The position numbers and the translations under genes were made by a program. This document shows positions 23,008 through 32,181 of a DNA stretch of 49,759 nucleotides, piece by piece. Under the pieces are notes generated by a model. The model saw only the letters and a program-made list of their open reading frames with translations, searched no databases and was not told where the DNA came from. Each line of letters begins with the position of its first letter. Within the stretch, counting starts at the first letter, position 1. Origin of the DNA: Pseudonocardiales bacterium (GTDB lineage Bacteria; Actinomycetota; Actinomycetes; Mycobacteriales; Pseudonocardiaceae); the NCBI GenBank assembly GCA_019244165.1, contig JAFATA010000055.1, forward strand, positions 1 to 49,759, given 5' to 3'.

Positions 23008-25320
23008 ATGCGACAGTCGGGGTGTTTGCCGACGCGCCTGCGGGTGCAGTTTGGAAACTACGTTGATCTATTTAAAGACCGTAATACCGCCTACTTCGTG
23101 ATTGCAGCATTTGTGGGCAGGTTTCCGACATCGATGCGGGCAGTTAACCTTATTGTTTTTTTCAGTGAATATAGGAAATCATACACGCTTGGATCGATCG
23201 TTCTTGCCGTCTACTCTGTATGCTCTGCGATCGGTTCGCCGGTGCTCGGACGTCTGGTGGACCGTCTCGGGGAACGCACGGTTGTCCTACCTGCGGCGCT
23301 TCTTCACATTATGGCGATGTCAGGGCTAATAGTGCTCACCATATCCGGGGCAGGCTCAAGCATTGTCGCCTTGTGCTCGGCAACCGCTGGCGTCAGCGGA
23401 CCGCGGCTGCCCTTGTTGGTCAGGGTACGGTGGGCACACCATCTGGGGGATCGGAACAAGATAGTTCGGGCGTACGCACTGGAAGGTGCCTTAGACGAAG
23501 CGGCTTGGATTCTGGGTCCGGCCGTGGCGTCGTTCACAGTCTCGGGGCTGGGCGCGGAAAGCTCGATGTGGATTTCGGTGATATGCGTTGTTGTTGGTAC
23601 CGCAGCGTTTCTCCTTGCCGGACAATCAAATTCAATTATACTCACTAGAGGACGGGTTCGTTTTGACGCTAAAAGAGAAGTACCCACGAAGAATCTGGTG
23701 CTTTGGCACCTGATCGGTGTATTCGCGATGATTGGCGTCACACTTGGTAGCGTTGACGTTGGGCTGATTATCACCGCCATAAAGATCGAGAAGGTTTGGT
23801 TCGCGGGATCCTACCTAACGTGTTTCGCACTGGGGAGCATGTTGAGTGTTTTCGCGTTCGGGGCTGTCACGAAATCGCGATCAGCAGCGCGCACATTCCG
23901 ATGCCTCGGAGTGTCGCTTGTCCCAGTGACGGCAACGCTATTGTTTGTTCCGGGAGGAACCCCGATGGCGGCGGCGAGCGCGCTCGTCGGTGCAGTGATA
24001 ACACCGTTCATGTCTATCGGCTATACGTTAACAGAGCAAGTGTCGAACAGCGGGAGGAAGGCCGAGTCGCTGAGTTGGGCGGCAGGCGCTGTCGGGCTCG
24101 GCATCGCTGCCGGGTCCTGGCTGGCGGGCAGTGTATCTGAAAACCTGGGTGCGCACAATGCTTTGGTTATACCGCTGTGCTCCTGCTTTGTGACACTAAT
24201 TCTGATAATGGTAGGATTGCGTTGTGACCATCGTGAAATTTGGAAACCGCGACGCTCCCGACGTGGACATGGAGGTGTTTCGATGACCGGAACGGTGCCC
24301 GCATGGACAGTAGCGGCGGCGGCGTGCAGCCTCGGGTGGACGTCGGTAGAAGCCCAGCCTTTGTCCGGTAGTGACGCCTCGCAGCCGGTCGTGCGGGTCC
24401 GGCGGGGGTCCGAGACGGCAGTACTCAAGCGTTATGAACCGGACGTTTTCGGTGTAGCACGGCTGATTGCTGGGTTGCCAGACGCCCCCTTCGCGCCCCT
24501 TCTCGGCGAGAGCCCGCACCATCTCGTACTTGCCTTCACCGACCTCGGCTCGGACAGCTTCTCGCAGCACATATCGAGTGATCCGAGCGGCCGACGGCAG
24601 GCGGCGATGTATTATGTCAAAGCACTGCTCCATGCGCAGTCAGCTCTGTCGGCGCTCGGTAAACCGCCACCGGTGCCGCCGGCCACGTCGCTCAACTCCT
24701 TTATCGGCTTTGACGCCCTGACACGAGTGGCACGAAGCGAAGAAACGCCCGCCCGTCAGCTTGCTGCCATCGCCGGCAACACTCGTGTTCAGCCGCCGCC
24801 TGCGAGCGTGGTGCGGGCAGCGAAAGAGGCCGACCACAAGCTAGCCTCGGAGCTCGCTAGTCATCAGGCTCACCGCCGCTGGATTTTGCAAGACAGCAAC
24901 CCGTCGAACCTCATTCTCGCTCCCGACGGCAGGCCGAGGTGGGTGGACGTGCTGGCGATCCCTGGACTACCGGAGACCAATCTACTTACGCTGCCCGGCG
25001 CTCATTTTCGGCTCGACGAAGGTGAAATGCTCGAGGTGGTTCGTAATACTCGATGGCGTATAGAGCCGGAGTTGCTCCGGACACTCAACGGGCTGTATTC
25101 GATATTTACGCTCTGCGATACCTGCCTCGGACTGGTCGATGGTAGCCGCGATGGCCTGGTCCATTCCGGCATGAGCTACCAAGAGAGCGAAGCTTTCTCG
25201 CTTTCGCTGGCATCCGAATACCTCGCCAGCGGGATCGCCCCCGCTACCGGCTATCTGCCGTTCGTCGAATGGCTCACCACGAGCGACAGTCTACCACCAG
25301 GAACTCCGGCTCGGCAGTGA
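23008..25320 (+). CDS. MFS transporter fused in frame to a phosphotransferase-like domain
   Basis: 770 residues in one uninterrupted frame. Residues 1-415 are an MFS-type permease with about twelve hydrophobic segments; the helix 2-3 motif is GRLVDRLGERTVV. After a basic linker, residues about 426-770 look like a kinase of the aminoglycoside/choline phosphotransferase fold: VRVRRGSETAVLKRY (nucleotide lobe Lys), LQDSNPSNLIL (catalytic loop, His replaced by Gln) and RWVDVLAIPG (metal Asp). The linker contains GGAGG at 24271-24275 and an in-frame ATG at 24283, so the kinase part may also be made separately. In context it could combine export and phosphorylation for self-protection. The fold call for the second half is weaker than for the first. 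Confidence 0.75.
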   Translation: MRQSGCLPTRLRVQFGNYVDLFKDRNTAYFVIAAFVGRFPTSMRAVNLIVFFSEYRKSYTLGSIVLAVYSVCSAIGSPVLGRLVDRLGERTVVLPAALLHIMAMSGLIVLTISGAGSSIVALCSATAGVSGPRLPLLVRVRWAHHLGDRNKIVRAYALEGALDEAAWILGPAVASFTVSGLGAESSMWISVICVVVGTAAFLLAGQSNSIILTRGRVRFDAKREVPTKNLVLWHLIGVFAMIGVTLGSVDVGLIITAIKIEKVWFAGSYLTCFALGSMLSVFAFGAVTKSRSAARTFRCLGVSLVPVTATLLFVPGGTPMAAASALVGAVITPFMSIGYTLTEQVSNSGRKAESLSWAAGAVGLGIAAGSWLAGSVSENLGAHNALVIPLCSCFVTLILIMVGLRCDHREIWKPRRSRRGHGGVSMTGTVPAWTVAAAACSLGWTSVEAQPLSGSDASQPVVRVRRGSETAVLKRYEPDVFGVARLIAGLPDAPFAPLLGESPHHLVLAFTDLGSDSFSQHISSDPSGRRQAAMYYVKALLHAQSALSALGKPPPVPPATSLNSFIGFDALTRVARSEETPARQLAAIAGNTRVQPPPASVVRAAKEADHKLASELASHQAHRRWILQDSNPSNLILAPDGRPRWVDVLAIPGLPETNLLTLPGAHFRLDEGEMLEVVRNTRWRIEPELLRTLNGLYSIFTLCDTCLGLVDGSRDGLVHSGMSYQESEAFSLSLASEYLASGIAPATGYLPFVEWLTTSDSLPPGTPARQ

Positions 25321-25530
25321 TGCACGGTGGTGATTGGACACGTGCTCCTTCGTATCTTTGGTTCGTTATCTCGAGTTCCTCATCGCGTACTCCCGCGTAA
25401 TGGAGCACCGACTCCGGAGACCTCCGATCACCGTAGGTGTCAAGCTGCGACCGGTTCACCTCCCGCGACGCCTACGCCCGCCCAAGCCGACGCCCACAAC
25501 ACGATCACCATCCAGGCTGCGGAAAGCCAG

Positions 25531-26442
25531 TCACGAGTGCACGGTTTGCGCCCGCCAGAGGTTTCGCACACAGTCCTGCCAGGAGGTTAGCGTCAGACCG
25601 AACGAGGTCCACGAGGTTTTCCGCAGTGGAGTGGACTGGGTCAGCCACGTGGGTGCTTCAGTCATGTTGCGACGCAGGGCCGCGAGTCTTGCCACCCGCG
25701 CTACGGTACCGGCATCAACGACGCGTATTGGTGTGATCGCTAACGACGACGCAAGCTCATAAAGCTGTTCCTGTGTTGGGCAGCCTACCACGAGGTCGAC
25801 GCAGCCGGACAGGTCGGCATGTCCGTATAGGTCACGGCTGGCCAGCAACGTCGCAGCGTTGGCCACATCGGACAGCGCAACGATCGGCACCGGCTGGTCA
25901 CCCACAATAACTTGGCGCCCGGATGGTGGCCATAACTTCCGGTAGGCGACTTCGTCCTCCGGATCAATCACCCAGCCCAGTCGCAGAATGGTCACTTCGA
26001 TGGGAACAGTGTCGGTGAGAACTTGTTCGGCGAGACGTTTCGATCGAACATAGGCTCCTGCGCAGCCATCGGTATCCCTACCCATGACGGCGGTCGAACT
26101 TAAATATACGAACCGACGCGCGTTCACGTACGCTGCGGCCAACGCGGTACGCAACGCCGCGATTGCGTTGATCTCAAACACGGCTAGCTCGTGGATTGTC
26201 TCTACTGCCTCGTGATAGGCACCTGCGCAGTAGATAACCACCTCGACGTCATCAAGATCCGCCGCCAACTGTGCCGGGTCGGTTAGCCGAAGTGGCCTCA
26301 CCGGGAAAGGAGTCGTACGCCGATTCGGTCGGTCCGGGTCGCGGGCCAATCCCACCACATGATGTCCTCGCTTGATCAATGCCGTACCGGCTGCGGCGCC
26401 GATGCGACCCTGCGCACCGATGAGTGCTACTTCTGGCTTCAT
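25531..26442 (-). CDS. NAD-dependent epimerase/dehydratase-like (extended SDR) protein
   Basis: 303 residues. The N-terminus is a Rossmann dinucleotide site (ALIGAQGRIGAAAGTALIKRGH, glycines at the GxxGxxG positions), then DVEVVIYCAGAYHE and FVYLSSTAVMG. The usual catalytic YxxxK is present as AYVRSKRLAE. This fits NAD(P)-dependent sugar epimerases/dehydratases and atypical SDRs. Its ATG overlaps the stop of the preceding glycosyltransferase gene (ATGA). As the last gene of the operon it may tailor the sugar or scaffold. It converges on the MFS-kinase gene with 210 bases between. Confidence 0.8.
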   Translation of the reverse strand: MKPEVALIGAQGRIGAAAGTALIKRGHHVVGLARDPDRPNRRTTPFPVRPLRLTDPAQLAADLDDVEVVIYCAGAYHEAVETIHELAVFEINAIAALRTALAAAYVNARRFVYLSSTAVMGRDTDGCAGAYVRSKRLAEQVLTDTVPIEVTILRLGWVIDPEDEVAYRKLWPPSGRQVIVGDQPVPIVALSDVANAATLLASRDLYGHADLSGCVDLVVGCPTQEQLYELASSLAITPIRVVDAGTVARVARLAALRRNMTEAPTWLTQSTPLRKTSWTSFGLTLTSWQDCVRNLWRAQTVHS

Positions 26443-27428
26443 CGCACACCTTCATTCGAGTTGCCACGCTGCGAGTTATAGAGCCTCGCCCGCTCCTCGT
26501 GTCGGGCCACCCAGCCGGCGTGCCAGCCCAACCGCCGGACTGCCTGGTACAGCGCCACTGCCCAGTTTGGGTCCGCCGGATCGGTGGCTTGGGCGATCTC
26601 GTCCAGGTGCTTCCACGCGGCGGACAGTACGTCGGCCGGCGGCGGCAACAGCAGGTGTGCGTGTTCGGGAACAAGGCGCAACACGTCACGGCGTGGGATG
26701 GCCCGCAGGTCGTCGACCAGGTTGGCGGCAATACGCCGGTACTTGTGCAACTCGACCGACCAGGAGTGCGGCGGGTCGTGGGACAGGATCTCATGGTGAC
26801 AGCCCACGACTTTAGCTCCGGCGGCTCGCGCCGACCTGCCGAAGACGGCGTCGCTGCCGAATCTCAGCCTGGTGTCGAACAGCCCATTGTTAAAGACGTC
26901 GGCCCGCACTGCGGCCGCCCGGGTGTCCATTGTGGCGATCGGAGCACCGCAGCACAGGCTGCCCCCCGCCCATTCAGCGAGGCGTTCGCGGTAGTCTAGG
27001 TTCGCACCAAGGGCAAACGGTGAGACCGGCCGTGGTGCGGCTACTGTCGTCACTACGTCGACCGACCGGAGTAGGTCGAGCAGATGTGTCGGCCAGTTCC
27101 CCTGCGGCTGGCAATCCGCATCGGTGAACAGGATTGCGTCGTGTCCCTGCCGCAGAGCCGTAGCCACCCCAGCATTACGCGCGGCGTAGGAACCCACTGT
27201 CGCGCACTCGATTATCTCGGCGATACCATCCTTGCTGACGGCATTCCGAACCTCGTGCACCATACCGTTGTCGACCACGATCATCCCGGCTCCGGCGCGA
27301 AGCGCCGCAATGCCGATCGCCCGCAGATTGTCTGCTGTATGCAGGTCGCCACCACGGACCGGTACCACGGTCACCGCTTTCACAACTACCCCTGTCACAG
27401 GTGGTTTGTCGTTGGTACGATCGCCCAC
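26439..27428 (-). CDS. Family-2 glycosyltransferase
   Basis: 329 residues of the GT2 (GT-A fold) family: VVPVRGGDLHTADNLRAIG at the start, VGSYAARNAGVATAL and ILFTDADCQP, whose D-x-D binds the metal and nucleotide sugar (about residue 100), then a conserved GSDAVFGRSARAAG acceptor-side segment. The C-terminal 90 residues are helical and family-specific. GTG start at 27428; ribosome binding site weak, and a slightly later start is possible. Ten bases follow the upstream glycosyltransferase, and it overlaps the epimerase-like gene. Confidence 0.82.
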   Translation of the reverse strand: MGDRTNDKPPVTGVVVKAVTVVPVRGGDLHTADNLRAIGIAALRAGAGMIVVDNGMVHEVRNAVSKDGIAEIIECATVGSYAARNAGVATALRQGHDAILFTDADCQPQGNWPTHLLDLLRSVDVVTTVAAPRPVSPFALGANLDYRERLAEWAGGSLCCGAPIATMDTRAAAVRADVFNNGLFDTRLRFGSDAVFGRSARAAGAKVVGCHHEILSHDPPHSWSVELHKYRRIAANLVDDLRAIPRRDVLRLVPEHAHLLLPPPADVLSAAWKHLDEIAQATDPADPNWAVALYQAVRRLGWHAGWVARHEERARLYNSQRGNSNEGVR

Positions 27429-27438
27429 ACAGGGCCTA

Positions 27439-28446
27439 TCATGCGAGTATCTCTATTGAAACACCACGGCTGTTCGCTCGGCACACAGACGGCAGTTGGG
27501 ACTCGTGCCAGTTGAACGGCACACAGACCACGTTGAGGCGGGGTTCTCTCCGAGCGAGGCCTACCCAGCCAAGATGGTTACCGTCGTCACAGTGACGCAC
27601 TACCATGAGCAATTCAGTGTCACCGCCCAAGGTGCCCAGCTCGCCGCGCAACCACCGGTCGTCGAGCACACCGTCGGCAGCCACCCGCACCACCGTGCGA
27701 GCGTACTGCAGCGGGGGCAGGTCTCGATTTCCCCAGTACCAAGGACCGATACCCCACTTGCGCTCGAACAACTGCCTATTGCGGATATGCAGCATGCCGT
27801 TGACCCGCGGCGTGTACGACGCATGCGGTTCATTGTGGTTGACAACCACATCGGTGTTCACCGCGAATCCCATTCCGGCGCGAGCGGCGCGTTCGCACCA
27901 GTCCTCAATTTCAATCACGCCGCGACCGTATCGCTCGTCCAGGAGTCCTACCTGGTCGAATATCCAACGCGGCGCCATGAGACAAAATCCGTATACGACC
28001 GGCACCTGCTTAATTCCCTGGCCGCTGTGCTCCATCGACTGGTTCCACGGCATACCATCGGAAACCGGCCCAGCTGCGGCTACTCCGGGCTCATGCAACG
28101 CCCGCAGAAGTGCGTGCCGCCATCCGCTAGTTACCTGCGCATCGCTGTTGATGAGGCAGATATACCTGCCGGACGCCAGGCTGGTCGCTTCGTTCACTCC
28201 GACGACGAACCCGTGGTTGGTGTCATTGAATCGGCGCACTAGCCCGCCGAACAGCCGTTCATGCGAAGCCAACCAGGAGTCGAACTCACATTTCGTCCGA
28301 TCGGTCGAATTATTATCAATCCAGACCAGTTCGACATCAGAATAGCCATCGGCGTCAGCGCTCAGGGAGTCTAGGAGGCGGATGGTGCAATCCCATCTGT
28401 TGAACGTCAGGAGCACAAGAGAGACAGTGATGTCACAGCGGTTCAT
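27439..28446 (-). CDS. Family-2 glycosyltransferase (rhamnosyltransferase-like)
   Basis: 335 residues. GT2 signatures: SLVLLTFNRWDCTIRLLDSL, VELVWIDNNSTDRT, GFVVGVNEATSLASGRYICLINSDAQV (metal-binding SDA in place of DxD) and GVIEIEDWCERAARAG, where ED-W is the catalytic base region of rhamnosyl- and similar transferases. The last 80 residues are an added domain of unknown role. ATG start; overlaps the radical SAM gene by 14 bases. With the neighbouring GT2 it predicts two glycosylations or one disaccharide in the product. Confidence 0.82.
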   Translation of the reverse strand: MNRCDITVSLVLLTFNRWDCTIRLLDSLSADADGYSDVELVWIDNNSTDRTKCEFDSWLASHERLFGGLVRRFNDTNHGFVVGVNEATSLASGRYICLINSDAQVTSGWRHALLRALHEPGVAAAGPVSDGMPWNQSMEHSGQGIKQVPVVYGFCLMAPRWIFDQVGLLDERYGRGVIEIEDWCERAARAGMGFAVNTDVVVNHNEPHASYTPRVNGMLHIRNRQLFERKWGIGPWYWGNRDLPPLQYARTVVRVAADGVLDDRWLRGELGTLGGDTELLMVVRHCDDGNHLGWVGLARREPRLNVVCVPFNWHESQLPSVCRANSRGVSIEILA

Positions 28447-29800
28447 GCGTCTTTCCCGCCACTCGCAAACGGATTTTGTCCATAAAACTGTTCCGGACTA
28501 TACGATCTCCTATTCGGTGTGCCCGGAAGGCCGCGGTGGCCCATGCGCGAGCGAGCCGGATCTCCTTCTGAGACATGTTGTCGCAGGTACGGTATCGGAA
28601 GTCGTTAGTCAGCGGCACGAAATCGTGCACGGTGGCACTTTCAGAGTTGCCAAACTTCTCTCCAGGTAGGGGGGCGTACGCGTTGAACTGCGCCGCGTCC
28701 AAATCGAGTTCGATCGCCATTGCCAGAGTAGCCAGCAGCTTCTCCCAGGAGTCATCTGGCAGACCTATTATGAATAAGCCACGTACTCGTAACCCGGCGC
28801 GGCGCACCATCATGATCAACTCAGTCAGGTTCGCTAGTACCCGGCGGCGGGCGCGGCGGAGCACAGCGGGGTCCGCTGACTCGATACCAACAATCACCTC
28901 GCTCGCCCCACCATCGTGCATCGCCGCCAGCAGCCTCGGTGTGAAGCGGTCTAGGTTTCCCTCCACCGACCAACTCAGTGCGCCACGACCGGCGCGCTCC
29001 AACACGCTCGCGACCTCGATCGCGTGGTGATTGTCCGAAGCAAAATCCTGGTCGCGGAACTGAACCTCGCGCACCCCGAGTTCGACCAACTTGCGGACGT
29101 CGGTCTCGAGCGAAGCCGGGTCTCGTCCCGACCATCGCCCCAGGGTGCGGATGTAGGGACAGTACAGGCAGGTACGGTTACAGCCGCGGCTGGCTTGCAG
29201 GTGCACTCGGATGGCTCCGTGCGTCATTTGATAGCGGGAAAGTGGAAAGAGCTCATAAGCATTTCCGATGGCAATTTCATCGATGGAGAATAATGAAGCA
29301 ACTGCGGTCGGCGCGTCGCCCCTGATGGCGGGCCAGTAAGGGCTGTCTGGCAAGTGCTCTACGGTTGCGCCGTAGATTGCTACGGGAGCATAGGGGTCCT
29401 CGGCGGCCAACACACGCACGAACTCAAGATCGGCCTGCCAGCTAGGAAGTTGAACTTTTACCAGCCGGACCTGCGCCCCGGCAGGTTGATAAGGTCGTTG
29501 GGTCGCATTGAGGTCTTGAACGATTACTCTCCTGCCGGTGGCACGAAGCACTGCCGCCGTGGTCACTGCGGTCAAGTCAGGTCGTGGTGTATCTGGGTAC
29601 ACCGCCCCCAGGTCGCCAGCCATGTCTCCGTGTATCACCGCACCGTGGAACGGGCGAACCAATTCGACCGTGTCCGCTTTGAGCAACGCATCTCGGGCGC
29701 CGTCGTCTACTGTGGGCCGTTGTACGAGCACTCCGGAGGCGGTATGCGCGGCCAATTCCTGGAATCCGCCGACAGTTGGCCGGTTTTTACGATAAGGCAT
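28433..29800 (-). CDS. B12-binding radical SAM enzyme
   Basis: 455 residues. N-terminal cobalamin-binding-like region (about 40-190: TAVTTAAVLRATGRRVIVQDLN, then APVAIYGATVEHLP). The radical SAM cluster motif CNRTCLYC gives cysteines at about 205, 209 and 212 (C-x3-C-x2-C), followed by VREVQFRDQDF, VIVGIESADP and GLFIIGLPDDSWE. Such proteins methylate unactivated carbons or rearrange carbon skeletons in antibiotic pathways (Fom3, GenK, OxsB are examples). ATG start with GGAAGGG upstream. Lies 27 bases after the ACP gene in the operon. Reaction and substrate cannot be told from sequence. Confidence 0.85.
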   Translation of the reverse strand: MPYRKNRPTVGGFQELAAHTASGVLVQRPTVDDGARDALLKADTVELVRPFHGAVIHGDMAGDLGAVYPDTPRPDLTAVTTAAVLRATGRRVIVQDLNATQRPYQPAGAQVRLVKVQLPSWQADLEFVRVLAAEDPYAPVAIYGATVEHLPDSPYWPAIRGDAPTAVASLFSIDEIAIGNAYELFPLSRYQMTHGAIRVHLQASRGCNRTCLYCPYIRTLGRWSGRDPASLETDVRKLVELGVREVQFRDQDFASDNHHAIEVASVLERAGRGALSWSVEGNLDRFTPRLLAAMHDGGASEVIVGIESADPAVLRRARRRVLANLTELIMMVRRAGLRVRGLFIIGLPDDSWEKLLATLAMAIELDLDAAQFNAYAPLPGEKFGNSESATVHDFVPLTNDFRYRTCDNMSQKEIRLARAWATAAFRAHRIGDRIVRNSFMDKIRLRVAGKTHEPL

Positions 29801-29827
29801 CGTCCGAATTCCCTTCCATCGACGTGA

Positions 29828-30118
29828 TCAGTCCGTCTTGGACATTTCCTTGGTGAGCAGAACGCACAGGTTATCGGTCGAGTCGAACACCGCATCGTTG
29901 AGGGAGGTGTCCGGTATTTCGAGTCCAAAATGCTCTTCCAGACGCACCACCAGTTCGACCAGTGCGATGGAATCGAGCGAGCGCAGTGTCTCGTCGGTGG
30001 GCGGGCCGTCGCTTACCTCCGCGACGATCTCTCTCACACCGGCCAGCACGCCATCGAAGCTGGATGACCGAACGGCGTCGATATCCTGGGTATCACTCAC
30101 TGTATCCTCCATTTTCAT
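29828..30118 (-). CDS. Acyl carrier protein
   Basis: 96 residues. The phosphopantetheine site is Ser50 in RSLDSIALVELVVRLEEHF; the downstream GLEIPDTSLNDAVFDSTDNL completes the four-helix ACP pattern. Start at ATG 30118 overlaps the ligase-hydrolase stop (ATGA); an ATG two codons later and a GTG at 30097 are alternatives. A free-standing ACP beside two adenylate-forming enzymes and a thioesterase-like domain implies loading of one carboxylic or amino acid, not a full polyketide or peptide assembly line. Confidence 0.9.
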   Translation of the reverse strand: MKMEDTVSDTQDIDAVRSSSFDGVLAGVREIVAEVSDGPPTDETLRSLDSIALVELVVRLEEHFGLEIPDTSLNDAVFDSTDNLCVLLTKEMSKTD

Positions 30119-32181
30119 TGGTCCGCATCACCAAGGAAAGCGGCCACGGTACGGCGGAGCACGTTGGGACAGTCCAGGAACGGGTAATGCCCGCCCGGTA
30201 CTGATTCGACTCGCACAGGGGCGTAGCTGGAGGCGGTGTCCAGCTGTTTGGGTTCTACCAGCGGGTCGTCCGTGCCGATGATGACCATCACCGGTGCCCG
30301 GGCCATCGCCAAACCGCCGTAGAGATCGAACATCGATGGCTCCCGCCGCAACTGTTGCCATACCGTCGCGTAGCTGGCCACGCCCATCATGAGGTGCTTG
30401 CTGCGCGATCGGTCACTGCCAAGGCCGAGCGGGATCGCATAGTCCTCCAGGTAGCGTCGATACCACTGCTCTGGATCAAGACCGTTTCGGCGCCAGCGGC
30501 GCAGCTGGGCAGTGTCCTCGGACCATTGCCTGCGCGCTCGCCCGACGGGTGGAGGGCTGATCAGGACCAGGCCAGCGAGCTCATGGCAGCTCGCCGCCGC
30601 AATAGCAATTTGGGCACCCCACGAATGACCGATGAGGACGTCATCCGCATGCAGTGCACCAGCGACCGCGTCGACGACGGCTTTGGTGTCTGGTGGCACC
30701 GAGCCGTACCCGTGGCCCGGGTACTCGACCAGCTGTACGCAGCCAAGATCAACGAGTACCCCATGCAGATTCCGGATGATCTGGTGCCCGAGGCCTGGGC
30801 CGGGTGGCAGGCAGATGAGCCGAGGCAGGTTGCCATCGCCGCTAGAGCAGGCGCGTAGGCCACCGAGAGCGATCAGAGCCGACGGATCGTCGGCGCAGTG
30901 GCAGCGAACTAGGGCTGGAGGCGCAACGGAGCTCGCCGATGCCCGTTTCCGTAGTGTCGTCGGCGTGGGCGGTGCGAAGACCTCCCGCAGCCCGTTGAGC
31001 GAGTTACGCTTGGTAGTGACGGTTAACGACACGTCCGGCAACGTGCGAGCAAGGCGTTGGCGGAGCTGTGCCCGTCGGGTGACCCCGGCTGCGACCTGCA
31101 CGACCACTTGGTCCCGACCAGCACAGACCCGAAATGGTTCGCCGAAATCGAGCAGGATCGGAATCAACGTCGACATAACATCGCGGCCGGCTAACGGCGT
31201 TCCTGCAGTGAGAATCTGCCGGCCTACGACGGCTTTCAGGGCAAGAAGTGAACCGTGCTCGTCACACCGGCCTGCGACCAGATCACCAGTCCGGTAACGG
31301 ATGAGCGGCATTACCTTGTTGGTGAGGTCGGTGACGACCAACTCGCCGAGGAACAGGTCGCCGTACCGCTGCCTATCAAGGATCTCGCAGCGGACAAGAT
31401 CATCATGTATTTCCCAGTCGTTTTCATCAACACGTTGCCAGGCGATATCGCCGATCTCAGACAGTCCGTAGACATCCCCGTATGTCGTGGCCTTCCATCG
31501 GTGCAGGTCGGGCGGGCGCTGCTCGTAGGAAGTCACTAGGACCTCGGAGCGCCACTCCCAGCCACTGGGATGCAGGTACTCCAGCACATGCGGATTGGCG
31601 ACTACAACCTGGCATGGCAACTCGGGCTCATTGTCGGTCGGATGCCGTTGGTGCACCACATGCCCGCCCGCAAGGTCACGCAGCGGACCTCCCCCGAACA
31701 CCCTTAACCGGTACGCTCGGGGCACGAGCAATCTCACGGTGCTGGGTTGGTCGACACCGAACGAGCGCCAGTGCCGCAACCAGCGCACGATCTGGTTGTA
31801 TTCATGGCGAGGACCCAGTGCGGTGCGCAACGGCGTGTTGGTGGATCCACTTGTGCGGTTCCAGCGGGCCGGGGTGCCACCTACGGCCAAGCGCTCGGCG
31901 CTGGTGCGTAGCTCGGTCTTCGACAGTGGCGGGAAAGCCGCCAGGCCGCGCTCCTCTACCATGCGTGGGGAAATTGGGGCGTATGCAGGAACCTGGGTGC
32001 GGGCGTAGTCCAACATCTCCGCAAGCCGCTGTGTTCCCAGTTCCCAGCGCCGCGACCGAGATAGGCCTGCTTCTCGATACAATTGCACTGCGGGCAGCTC
32101 TGCCAGAACGCTAGCGTAGCGGGCTTCCGGCACGAAACGGTAGACGCGCGATGAGCCGGCGCGGAATATCGTGACAGCCAT
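30115..32181 (-). CDS. PaaK/CapK-like adenylate-forming domain fused to an alpha/beta hydrolase
   Basis: 688 residues with two domains. Residues about 20-430 resemble phenylacetate-CoA ligase/CapK enzymes: RWNRTSGSTNTPLRTALG (AMP-binding loop), YGLSEIGD, and LIRYRTGDLVAG. Residues about 455-688 are an alpha/beta hydrolase of type II thioesterase character: ICLPPGPGLG, nucleophile GHSWG near 520, IGTDDPLV (Asp) and GGHYPFLD (His), so the triad is complete. The pair could load an acid on the adjacent ACP and release or transfer it. TAA of the upstream ligase abuts this ATG directly, and its own stop overlaps the ACP start. Such a fusion is unusual. Confidence 0.82.
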   Translation of the reverse strand: MAVTIFRAGSSRVYRFVPEARYASVLAELPAVQLYREAGLSRSRRWELGTQRLAEMLDYARTQVPAYAPISPRMVEERGLAAFPPLSKTELRTSAERLAVGGTPARWNRTSGSTNTPLRTALGPRHEYNQIVRWLRHWRSFGVDQPSTVRLLVPRAYRLRVFGGGPLRDLAGGHVVHQRHPTDNEPELPCQVVVANPHVLEYLHPSGWEWRSEVLVTSYEQRPPDLHRWKATTYGDVYGLSEIGDIAWQRVDENDWEIHDDLVRCEILDRQRYGDLFLGELVVTDLTNKVMPLIRYRTGDLVAGRCDEHGSLLALKAVVGRQILTAGTPLAGRDVMSTLIPILLDFGEPFRVCAGRDQVVVQVAAGVTRRAQLRQRLARTLPDVSLTVTTKRNSLNGLREVFAPPTPTTLRKRASASSVAPPALVRCHCADDPSALIALGGLRACSSGDGNLPRLICLPPGPGLGHQIIRNLHGVLVDLGCVQLVEYPGHGYGSVPPDTKAVVDAVAGALHADDVLIGHSWGAQIAIAAASCHELAGLVLISPPPVGRARRQWSEDTAQLRRWRRNGLDPEQWYRRYLEDYAIPLGLGSDRSRSKHLMMGVASYATVWQQLRREPSMFDLYGGLAMARAPVMVIIGTDDPLVEPKQLDTASSYAPVRVESVPGGHYPFLDCPNVLRRTVAAFLGDADQ

